A DNA stretch of 64,000 nucleotides from Owenia fusiformis (lineage: Eukaryota > Annelida > Polychaeta > Sabellida > Oweniidae). The stretch lies in the NCBI GenBank assembly GCA_903813345.2, contig CAIIXF020000005.1, forward strand, positions 25,547,375-25,611,374. Reading direction: 5' to 3'. The notes beneath the pieces are model-generated. The model was given only the letters and a program-made list of their open reading frames with translations, was not told the DNA's origin and did not search any database. Position 1 is the first letter of the stretch. Every line of letters starts with the position of its first letter. Shown here piece after piece: positions 1-9,646 of this stretch. Position numbers and translations under genes: made by a program.

Positions 1-219
1 TTAAAAGATATGTGTGACCTCTAAAAGTTAGTTTTAAATAAATTCACAAATTTTGGAACAAAAAGTCAATCAAAAACCACTTTTTGAAATAAAAAAAAAA
101 AGTTTCACATATCACACTTTGATTACATTGGGTAAGACTACAATATAAGCCAAAGTGGTTTAAACTTTAGATGGGGACTTTAACCAAAAAGTCATTGACA
201 TAGTAACTTTCATTTCCTT
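1..219. other. No gene seen
   Basis: AT-rich sequence with no convincing frame or repeat structure. It may be the flank of a gene lying outside the window. Confidence 0.5.
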
Positions 220-627
220 AAAATCAGGGGATGGTCTTGCGTGGGGCATACCCCACAAAAGTCTGGGTAGGTCTGGGTAGTTTGTGAATGTGTTGAGTTG
301 TTTTCTTATCTGCCAATGCCCCCATCACGTTCTCAATACGTCAGATGATCATTCGAGTGTTACAAATGGACAGAAACTATCGGAATAATCAAGAAAAACC
401 GCAATTGTAGTTTAAACCACATTTCAGAAAAACAATGTGATTACCTCACTACTATTTGTAACACTTGAATGATCCTCTGATGTACTGGGAATGTGATGGG
501 TGTATCTGCGGAAAAGAAAACAACTCAACACATTTACAAACTACCAAATAATATGACACTGAGCCAGACTTTCGTGAGGTATATTCTGGTGTACCCAATG
601 AAATACCCCAAGTGAGACCATCTTCTG
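220..627. repeat. Palindromic (foldback) element
   Basis: Bases about 228-369 return as an imperfect reverse complement at about 447-627. Both arms carry a GATGGTCT edge and an internal TGTGTTGAGTTGTTTTC block. The spacer is about 75 bp. It looks like a non-autonomous foldback DNA element. Its exact ends and target duplication are not clear. Confidence 0.65.
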
Positions 628-814
628 AAAATTGACAACACCTGTTATGCTCTCCAGTGTGCAAAAACAATGTGTTCGTCTCTAAACCTACTTCTTTCTC
701 AACTCGTGATATTCTGTTCTGATTTGACAAGTTGGAATTACTTTCTGAAAACCCTGTAGCCTGTAGGCTTTATTGTATCCCTTGGAGCTGTTAAGCATGT
801 CAACTTGCCATTTA

Positions 815-1393
815 CAGGGTGATCCAGAAGTAGCATCAATACTACTGGGCCAATCTCCATGAAACTTGGTACAGATGTGATGCAAGTTTTATTTTAACCA
901 CTCAAAATGTTGTTCAACACGTAGGTCAGTGGTGCAGGGTGACATCCTAGGGGGGTACATGGGCCAACCATTGGTTAAACTGCATCATTGACTGACCTAG
1001 ATGATTGTAATTGAGATTAGACACTTTGAACCTAAATAATTGCATACTTTCCCAACAAACGACTTTCCTTTTCTTTTTCTTTTGTACCTTTTCTATTTTC
1101 AATAAACATTTATAAAAACTATTGTGTAATTTAATACACTTATTTTAAGTGTCATTGCACTTTCATTATTTTTCCATAAAAACTGTATGTTATTGTAATA
1201 GTTGACTAAAAACTGAAAATATTATTATTACTATTCTTAAAAAAAAGAGTTACTATAAAATTAAGCTATCGAACAGTAGAATCTTTATACTCGGGGTATA
1301 CACTCAATAATGTTTGTTGTACCAAGTTTCATGAAGATTAGCTCAGTAGTATTGAAATGGCAACATCTTTGACAATACTTCTGGATCACCCTG
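815..1393. mobile_element. MITE with CAGGGTGATCCAGAAGTA termini, TA target
   Basis: A 579-bp element starts CAGGGTGATCCAGAAGTA and ends with the reverse complement, flanked by TA on both sides (813-814, 1394-1395). Similarity of the ends extends inward for about 55 bp with gaps (ACTTGGTACA against TGTACCAAGT). No transposase frame is present. The TA duplication and CAGGGTG end fit a non-autonomous Tc1/mariner-pogo relative. Confidence 0.75.
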
Positions 1394-1648
1394 TATATAC
1401 ATACAAAAGTACAACAGAATCAGTTTTAAATTGAGATCTACCTCTTGTACATTCTTGCCAACATGAATGTAATAGCGATTGACTTAACTTATGTATTATC
1501 AAAACATTCACATAGTATTCTGTACATTTTCCATCAAGCCAACTTGAATCAATATTTCATTATCTAATATGACTTCATTTTAACAGCATATAGCTAGTGT
1601 TTATAATACTAGTGCACCCTGTATCCTTTACTTTATGGTTCGTAAATG

Positions 1649-3445
1649 TCACTTTTTAAACATTACATATTCACGGATGGGTTTTGGTAATCCTAACCTT
1701 ATCAAACACTGTTCGAGATTACAAGAAACTCTCATAATATTTTTCCTCAGAGAGGATCTGCATTGATGCTGTAGACTACAAACATCTGGCATACTGTCAC
1801 ATATGGTGAGTATCTCATCCTCATTTCTTAGTCTGTCCACATATTCTGCCACTAACTCTTTGAATCTAGGAATATTTGTCTGTGACATACATTTCGCGAG
1901 GTATTGATAAGTAGTCGGGTCATTTGTTGTCAGTTTTTCTTCATGGTACATTTCAACTGTCAATGAAAATGCGATAGAATATAAGTCATAATCCTCAATA
2001 TTTGCTTTAATTGTTTCATTCAAACAATCCAGAAATAGGCCTGGGTTTGCTCCATTTTGAATAAGCAGTTCAAGTTTTTTAACTCTTTTCTCTTTAGATT
2101 CCTCATCCTCATTAGGATATCTCTCTCTGTCATTTGTTTTGAATATACGCATGAGATTACAACTCTCATCGCCTACTTCACTAAGCCTATGTTTATGACA
2201 GACTTTATTAGGATCTGCACCAAGTTCTAACAGCTCTTTCATGACTTCAAATGATGAAGCATTGAGCAATGCATTTGTATAATGCTCAATAGTGGGACCA
2301 TTTACATCTTGGAGAGTCATTGCAAGATGCAAAAAATCCAGGTTTCCCGAGCCTGCAGCATGAAATAACACTTGGCCTTTCTGTTCAACAGTAATATTTA
2401 CAGGGAATGGCATAGCGAGCTTAAAAATGTCAATATCCTTAGTTGCTGCAGCTCTTTCTAGGAATGTACCATCTCCATCACCATATGAGGTACCAAGTAT
2501 GGAACAGTCAGCACCGTGTTTCAGTAGCAGTTCAACTAAAGGGAAATTGCATTGAGCCAAAGCATTAGACAACGCATTCTGCGGTCCATCTTCATAAATG
2601 GGATGTAGGCAACTTACGGCATTTACATCCACTCCATAATTTAACAAAAGTTCTATTATTTCAAAGTTTGTTTGTTTCCATGGACAACAGGCATCCATGA
2701 GCGCCGAATACGGTATATCGTCCTGTTTTTCAATTTCTTTCTTAGGGTAGTTCATTAAGTTCAAATCTGTCCTGTTACATTCCAACAATATTTTGAGCAT
2801 CTCTATATTCTCTTTATCAACTGCAAGGTGGAGTGCAGATCCTCCACAAAACATCTTTTTATTTGGATCTGCACCTTTGTCTAATAAGAACTTCAAAATA
2901 GTTGGGTTATTGGTCTTAATTGCAACTGACATGGCAGAACCAGGAGAACCTTGTCCATCCATGATTCTGAAATCCAAATCTGCCCCTGCTTGCTCTATAA
3001 GCCATGTAAGAAGTTCAATATCATCATGATAAATGGCATGCATGCATGGTGTCATTATTCCTTGACTTGAATATCGTCCTCCCTCTAGTTCTTGAAGGAA
3101 AGTGTCATGTTCGTTTTCACAATCCTGGCCAGGTCCATGCATGTAAGAATAACCCTTCACGGGGGCGAAATCTACGGGTGCCCCTTCCTCTCCGATCGCA
3201 TACTTGACAATATCGGGTTTGTGTCTGTAAGAAGCGCCAATTAGGATTCTTTGTAAACATAATGTCTGAGTATCGACACAACAGTTCTGCTTCACCCAGT
3301 CATACATTGCTTTAACACTGTTCAATGTAGATGTGGACTGAGATTGCGGATTATATCCATCACCATCAATTACTGAGATGACACACGCGTTACATGGCCC
3401 ATGACGACAGCAATGCTTCGGGCCCCAAAATGTTCCAGAAGCCAT
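1649..3445 (-). CDS. Ankyrin repeat and SOCS box (ASB-like) protein
   Basis: This is an uninterrupted 598-aa frame. From about residue 125 to 480 it has degenerate ankyrin repeats with the usual helices and loops (ALHLAVDKENIEMLKILLE, LLNYGVDVNAV, LLKHGADCSI, LLELGADPNKV). The last 43 residues form a SOCS box: a BC-box (SLQHQCRSSLRKNI) for elongin B/C and a Cullin-5-type box (LPKPIREYV). ASB proteins act as substrate receptors of CUL5-RING ubiquitin ligases, so this is probably a cytosolic E3 adaptor; the substrate is unknown. The N-terminus has an unusual cysteine/histidine cluster (CCRHGPCNAC, residues 12-21). The ATG at 3445 sits in AGAGAAGATGG. A splice-acceptor-like site 22 bases upstream (3468-3470) suggests a non-coding first exon. 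A decayed piece of a related copy lies at 8688-8770. Confidence 0.9.
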   Translation of the reverse strand: MASGTFWGPKHCCRHGPCNACVISVIDGDGYNPQSQSTSTLNSVKAMYDWVKQNCCVDTQTLCLQRILIGASYRHKPDIVKYAIGEEGAPVDFAPVKGYSYMHGPGQDCENEHDTFLQELEGGRYSSQGIMTPCMHAIYHDDIELLTWLIEQAGADLDFRIMDGQGSPGSAMSVAIKTNNPTILKFLLDKGADPNKKMFCGGSALHLAVDKENIEMLKILLECNRTDLNLMNYPKKEIEKQDDIPYSALMDACCPWKQTNFEIIELLLNYGVDVNAVSCLHPIYEDGPQNALSNALAQCNFPLVELLLKHGADCSILGTSYGDGDGTFLERAAATKDIDIFKLAMPFPVNITVEQKGQVLFHAAGSGNLDFLHLAMTLQDVNGPTIEHYTNALLNASSFEVMKELLELGADPNKVCHKHRLSEVGDESCNLMRIFKTNDRERYPNEDEESKEKRVKKLELLIQNGANPGLFLDCLNETIKANIEDYDLYSIAFSLTVEMYHEEKLTTNDPTTYQYLAKCMSQTNIPRFKELVAEYVDRLRNEDEILTICDSMPDVCSLQHQCRSSLRKNIMRVSCNLEQCLIRLGLPKPIREYVMFKK

Positions 3446-3844
3446 CTTCTCTAGGGTAATAACAAATCTGAAAATATACAGTGTGAATTAGTTCATTAAT
3501 AGGATTAGTACTATGTATCTACCAACTTTATTTTGATTGTTTTTAGAAATTTCAAATAATAAAGAAACCATCTATTAAACCTGAAAGTTGCAAAATCAAT
3601 ACAAAAGTTTTGGATAGCATTGGCTTTAGGTTTGCTGAACTTTAAACTTAAAGATTTTTGGCCATGTTTGAAGTATCAAAACAATGTTTACAGTCAAGTC
3701 AAAAGGTAATATCAAATATACACCAAATGAATAAATATAGTTAGTTAGTTAGTGAGTTAGTTAAGATCTTCTACGCCACATTTTAAAAATACAAAATTGC
3801 TTAAAATAAAACTGTTACAATATACATGTATGACTTAATAAATA
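3446..3844. other. 5' flank of the ankyrin/SOCS gene
   Basis: No coding signal. It probably holds the 5' UTR intron and promoter of the minus-strand ankyrin/SOCS gene. A TTAGTTAGTTAG microsatellite lies near 3740. Confidence 0.45.
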
Positions 3845-4945
3845 CTAGGCTCATAAAAAGAAGTTATTCACCAGGAGGGATTTGATATGGGGAATACTAC
3901 AAGGATGATAGGTATCCCTAGGTATCAGCATATAAAATTTGAACCAAATCCATTCACTAATCAAAGATTACACTTTTCAAAGAAAAATGGCAGCCATTTT
4001 GAAATACATCTTGAATATTTATTCTTGAGCAGAGTTCCTTTATCTCTAGGCATCAGCATATGGAATTTGAAGCAAATCTGCCCACTGATATTTAAGTTAA
4101 CAAAGATTACCTTTTCTACAAAAATGGTGGCCATTTTGAAATTCAGTTTTCATCTTGAAAATTTATTCTTGAGCAAAGGTCCTTTATCCCTTGACATCAG
4201 CATATAAAATTTGAACCAAATCTGTCAACTGGTATTTGAGTTGAAATTGAATTATGAAAAAATGGTGGCCATTTTGAAATTTAGTAGCCATCTTGAAAAT
4301 ATCTTCTTGCGTGAGCAGAGCTCATTTGTCTCTAGGCATTAGCATATAAAATGTGAACCAAATCTGCCCAATAGTATTTGAGTTATTAAAGATTACATTC
4401 TGTTAAGAAGAATGGCAGCCATTTTAAAATTCAGCAGCCATCTTGAAAATTCCTTCTCGGCCAGAGCTCCTGTGTTCCTAGGCATCAACATATAAAATTT
4501 TAACAAAATCTGTCAAATGGCATTTGACCGATTTTTTTTTACGAAAAATGGTGGTCATTTTGAAATTCAGCTACCATCTTGAGAATCCCTTCTCAACCAG
4601 AGCTTCTGTGTCGCTAGGCATCAGCATTCACTGGTATTTGAGTTATCAAAGATTGTGTTTTTTACAAAAAAATGGCCGCCATCTTGAAAATGTCTTCTTG
4701 AGCAGAACTCTTTTGTCTCTATGCATCAGCATATAAAATTTGAACCAAATCCGTCAACAAGTAAAAGAGTTATCAAACATTACATTTTTTATGAAAAATT
4801 GTGGCCATTTTGAATTGAGCAGCCATATTGAAAATTCCTTATCGAGCAGAGGTTCTACACCCATAAGGCATAAGCCTATAAAATTTGAATCAAATCCGTC
4901 AACCAGTATTTGAGTTATCGACCAGACACACGGATGGATGGACAT
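3845..4945. repeat. Tandem array of a ~133-bp unit
   Basis: About eight diverged copies of a unit with the landmarks GGCATCAGCATATAAAATTTG, AATGGTGGCCATTTTG and CCATCTTGAAAATT. Landmarks recur near 3925, 4050, 4200, 4340, 4488, 4620, 4728 and 4870. The short frames here are by-products of the repeat. A partial array of the same family lies at 59045-59465, so the unit is dispersed. Confidence 0.85.
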
Positions 4946-5727
4946 CTTTAGGTTGCTGCTTGTATTGTTAGCTTGAGAATATCTTTATTCTTTTAACTCT
5001 TTGTTCATCTAATTTGGTATTTATTTTATTCTTAGCCATGTGGTATACCTCACCAATGTGCCATATCAAACCACTGTGTGCTGTGTTAGGCCAATTTAAG
5101 TGACACCTGCTTCCCTGGGTACACAGCCAAACGGACGGACGGCCAAACGGACGGACGCCTTAGTTGATATCAATATCATCCCTAATATCTAATCCCAATA
5201 TCATCCCTGATCCCAAATATATGATTTATCACTTGCTATTATATACCTGAACTTGCTCTGACCATACTATAACTGGAGTTACTATACTCTCAATCAAGAG
5301 AAACAAATAATTATATTTAGAATAGATAGATAGTGCTCACTTTGATTCTACAGAAAATGTTCGATTTGGTAGGAATTTATCCATCATTTGCAGGAATGAA
5401 CCTTTGGATTCATTGATTGTGAACGTGAACATGAATTATTTTTCTACCGCTTGGGAGAGTTTGAGACACAAAACTTAGAATTTAGCTCACTGTGACAAAT
5501 TTTGATGGTTGAGGTTTATAATTGTCTCCCTCTTTAAATTTATTTTTACTCCAAATGATCGTTTTCACTATAGTGCACGGTGGTCCACATGCCAGGTCTT
5601 AGTAATTTGGCTAGAGACTGGAGTAAAACATGGCAGTCATAGGCGTAGCACCCGGTACGCTGGGTACGCACAGGCGTACCAGTTATCGAATTCTATGACC
5701 ACTTTAGATTGTGGTCGTACGCGCGAA
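4946..5727. other. Intergenic stretch with short repeats
   Basis: It holds an ACGGACGG motif pair at 5125-5160 and a 45-bp block at 5638-5682 (GGCGTAGC...GGCGTACCAG). That block recurs at 16772-16816 and contains a GGTACGC/GCGTACC hairpin. No gene is visible. Confidence 0.5.
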
Positions 5728-6109
5728 TCATTGGTCAGTCAATGTTTTTACAAAGTTGGTGAAAATACTACGCATTGCACACCTAAATGACCTACCTCGA
5801 TACATTCCTTAGTATTTTAGAATTCTTTTTATGTAGTTGAATCGCCAATTGTATGGGTTTATTGGCAGAACAAAGAGCTTTTCGTTTTTGATAGCAATAT
5901 TTGCATGTAATATTTAACTTATTTCAACCGTCAAATTCCTCCATTCAGTTCCAGGCATGCACCAGTCATAAGGGAAATCCCTGGGGAATTCCCCTTCCGA
6001 CATTTTGAAAATTGCTGACATATTTCCGATGTAAAAGCTAAAATCTCTTCATTCTGCCGATAAACCCATACAATTGGCGATCTAACAACATAAAAAGAAT
6101 TCTAAAATA

Positions 6110-7855
6110 TGTACTGCAGGCAGTAAACAGCCCTCTGATTATGTTTGCTGATGATACGAAACTCTATAGAGAAGTAAATAACCTAGATGACTGTAACGAA
6201 TTACAACATGATATAAGATCCCTTATGAACTGGACCCAAGAATGGCAACTACAGTTCAATAGTGAAAAATGCAAGGTATTAAGAATAGGAAAATCCCCCC
6301 AGAATATAACTATAGCATGGGCAACACAGCACTTCAAGAAACAGAAGGTGAGAAGGACCTGGGAGTAATGGTTACCAAGAATTTGAAAAGTAGTACACAT
6401 GTACAGACGGTAGTTAAAAAAGCTAATCAAATTCTGGGATTAATAAGAAGGACCTTCCAATTTCTAGATTCCTCCAATATGTTGCATGCTACTTTACAAG
6501 GCAATGGTATGACCCCATCTTGAATATGCCAATACAGTTTGGTCTCCATATTTAGTCCTGGACATTGAAGCGGTTGAAGCTGTACAAAGAAGAGCCACAA
6601 GATGTATACCAAGCCTAAAAGATAAGGACTATCCCCAAAGACTGAAAGAGTTAAAATTACCAACACTTGTGTTCAGACGTCTCAGAGGCGATATGATCGA
6701 AACATGGAAAATCTTGAATGAAAAGTATGACATACCAATAAACAATATCCTTCCCCACTCCCACAACATTGGCAGAACTCGTGGCAATAATATGAGAGTT
6801 TCAAAGAAACAAAATAGGACAATACTGAGACAGGGATTCTTCACCCAGAGAATAGTGAGCAATTGGAATTCCCTCCCCCAAGAAGTTGTAGAGGCCCAAG
6901 ACATAAATCTCTTTAAGAATAGACTGGACAAATTATGGAAGGACCACCCTACAAGATATAACTACAGAGCTCTGAGGTAGCCACCGGATTCAGTCAATTA
7001 ATGGAGTCTATGCTTAACCATGCTCAATATTTTCAAAATCAAATCTTAAGGTGCCATGGAAGTTAACAGGAAATGACGAAACAGGAAGTGAAATTTTTTT
7101 TGCATTTTTGGACATTTTTTGAACAAAGATAACAGAGTTCTGGTTTGACCTCCAGTCAATTTAACTATTTCCACATATCATTTACATGACCAGGATCACA
7201 ATGTGCATGGTCAGAATGACCCTAAACATGATGAAATAACCTTTTTAGCCCTTTGAAAGTGTGACTGAAAAAAGCTAAAAGTAGGAGCGTAGGGAAGGTC
7301 ACTGAACAGAATCTTTTGAATTTTTCAGAAAATGTGCCCAATATAATGCTCTAACTGATACAATCTTTGAAATTTTAGAGAATTGTCTTAAACAAAAATG
7401 GCGGTCATAAAAAGGAAAATAGATCGCTTTTCAAATCAGTTTTTTCATTTTTTTTCTTTTCCTATGAATGATATCAAATTTTCAAAGATTGTATCATTTA
7501 GAGCAATATATTGGGCACATTTTCTGAAAAATTCAAAAGATTCTGTTCAGTGACCTTTCCTACCCTCCTACTTTTAGCTATTTTCAGTCACATTTTCATA
7601 GGGCTGAAAATGTTATTTCATCATGTTTAGGGTCATTCTGACCATGAACATTGTGATCCTGGACCTGTAAATGGTATTTGGAACTAGTTGAATTGACTGG
7701 AGGTCAAAACAGAACTCTGTTATCTTTGTTCAAAAAATGTCTAAAAATGCAAAAAAAATGTCACTTCCTGTTTTGTCATTTTCTGTTAAGTTCCATAGCA
7801 CCTTAAGACCGGCTACAGGTCAGAATGACCTAGCAGTGAATAATTATAACTATAA
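6110..7855 (+). mobile_element. 5'-truncated, decayed CR1/Jockey-like LINE
   Basis: The remnant begins at the reverse transcriptase active-site region (MFADDTKLYREV) and runs through the thumb and C-terminal region (NWNSLPQEVVEA, stop near 6980). The pieces lie in three different frames (about 6141-6300, 6320-6510, 6520-6980), so the frame is broken by small indels and the copy is dead. It ends in a TAACTA-type tail. An 8-bp target duplication, CTAAAATA, flanks it (6102-6109 and 7856-7863). The 3' UTR is split by the TTAA element at 7050-7802. Confidence 0.85.
7050..7802. mobile_element. 753-bp near-perfect palindromic element, TTAA target
   Basis: The ends are GGTGCCATGGAA and TTCCATAGCACC, flanked by TTAA on both sides (7046-7049, 7803-7806). 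The two arms match for roughly 350 bases each, meeting near 7400-7450. The TTAA duplication is the mark of piggyBac transposases, so this is probably a piggyBac-mobilised foldback MITE. It carries no coding frame. Confidence 0.8.
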
Positions 7856-7948
7856 CTAAAATACTAAGGAATGTATCGAGGTAGGTCATTTAGGTGTGCA
7901 ATGCGTAGTATTTTCTCCAACTTTGTAAAAACATGGACTGACCAATGA

Positions 7949-8687
7949 CACTCGTTCTTTGCTTCGCTCATCTCTAAAAAAAATTTTATGTTAGTACCTA
8001 GATGGCAGTCATCTCTTTTCTTTTCAAACTAATGTGTAAACCTTATTGACCTATTTACATACATTTTTTTAAAGACTTCATACAACCTTACCTATGGAAA
8101 TAGCTTCTGTGGTGTTATCATGTTGACCATCAACTCAATTATCACCCACGGCCACAACATTTACATGTGCATGTTTTTATATGACAGATTTATGTTCAAA
8201 GAGTCTTATCTGTGACAGTATAGCAGTCTCATAGAAGCTATGGATACTTACTTATCTTGTTTATTTTTGCTTTGAGCCTTGCGTTACAGCAGGAGTATAC
8301 TAATAGTTGGATTCAAGACACTTTCAACTTTTTCTTTTTGAAAATTTCTCACGACTATGAATGCAACTTTAGTATCACGAAATAAATAGGCCTTAGCTCT
8401 TTCACCTTGCTGTCTGACACACACATAGCAAGCCCTTCACAGTGAGGCCTATTTACACTGTTCATACGATTTAAACCATATGCACAGTGTAAATAGCTCT
8501 ATTGTTCTAGCCTATATATGTTGTATTGGGAGGGGTTAAAAGTTGAAAACCACCAATAGATTATGTCACCAAGAATTATTACTCTTGTGAACTAGATTCG
8601 ATTGGAAAAAAGGAACATAATACATTCCTTTATGAACTCGTGGGCTATATCTTATATTTAGACCTTTAGTAATTTTGTTACCAGTTA
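7949..8687. other. No gene seen
   Basis: AT-rich intergenic DNA. A small hairpin (CTATTTACACTG / CAGTGTAAATAG) lies near 8450-8495. Nothing else stands out. Confidence 0.5.
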
Positions 8688-8770
8688 TGCATGCCATATA
8701 TCATGATAACATTGAGATTCTATGTGGCAATTATCAATGAAGCAGGGGCTGATTTGGATTTCAGAGTGGA
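8688..8770 (+). pseudogene. Decayed fragment of the ankyrin/SOCS gene
   Basis: About 83 bases align with the coding strand of the ankyrin/SOCS gene (its bases about 3045-2955). One frame gives HAIYHDNIEIL, matching HAIYHDDIELL of the gene. After a frame change the sequence reads NEAGADLDFR, matching EQAGADLDFR. A stop separates the two pieces. Homology fades on both sides. It is most simply a relic of a second, inverted copy. Confidence 0.7.
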
Positions 8771-9646
8771 CATTGGAATAACTGCTTTGCCATGCCATGT
8801 TTCCAGAAGTTTTCTAGAAGTTATGGGGATCAAGTCTCATCAGAGTGGAGTTACTTTTTCTATCAGAACTTTGTTAGTCTTACAGTAGGCCTATTACATA
8901 ATTTGTTTTTGAGACATATCAAAGTTCTGTCTGTAAAAAGTAGTGCCATCATTATGACCATGGTTTAAATAAATAACTAGTTAATATATAGATGATAGAT
9001 TTCAGAACTTCGTTAAACCATAGTTGAAAACAAACATACGGGTGTAAAGGTTGAGGTTCCCTTTCTTGTTGCCATAGCGACCAATAATATTGTTAAAAAT
9101 CGATTATAGGGTAGTAGAATGACTGTAAAAGCATTAACTTTTTTTCACTCAACTATTTATTCTATTCAAATCATGATTCATCTGCACAGAGTTTTTCCAA
9201 CACTTGTAAAGTTACATTGTTTATAATGGTTAAATATGGTTAAATAGTTGATTCTGTATATTTCTATTTACACAAAACGTGAATGCGAATCTAATGCTCA
9301 AAATCGTGCCTCAAAAACAATGAACTTATAAATTGGCCAAACATTCTTTATTTGGCAAAAAAGGATAGGCCAACTTCAATTCAGAAACTACATGTATATA
9401 ATACTATGCAAAAGATGACAATTTACTTAGAATTCTAACCAGCGATGAATAGTTTTTAGTTGTTGAGATACTGTTTTAAGAACAATGTCGACAGTCACGT
9501 TCAGAACACTACTACATGTATATGAGTAGTATACATCTTTGTACACAATACAGTTTGCCAGTTATAAAATAAAATCCTTATACTAATGTTGCCAGTTATA
9601 AATTGTCCTAAATGTTCATAATTTCCTAGGTGCCCTATAGATGGCG
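8771..9646. other. No gene seen
   Basis: AT-rich sequence downstream of the minus-strand ATP synthase subunit e gene, probably including its 3' UTR. No structure recognised. Confidence 0.5.

Larger units (their letters stand above)
5728..7948. mobile_element. Foldback element split by a LINE
   Basis: The ends read TCATTGGTCAGTC and GACTGACCAATGA. The left arm (5728 to about 5830) returns reversed at 7861-7948. A second internal inverted pair (5805-5835 with 6063-6109) completes the palindrome. The right arm is cut off by a LINE inserted at 6110-7855, so the original element was about 480 bp. No transposase frame is seen. Confidence 0.75.

Noticed and set aside
452-730. Minus-strand 92-codon frame
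   Set aside because: It overlaps the right arm of a palindromic element. Only the part at about 640-730 lies outside, and it has no family signal.
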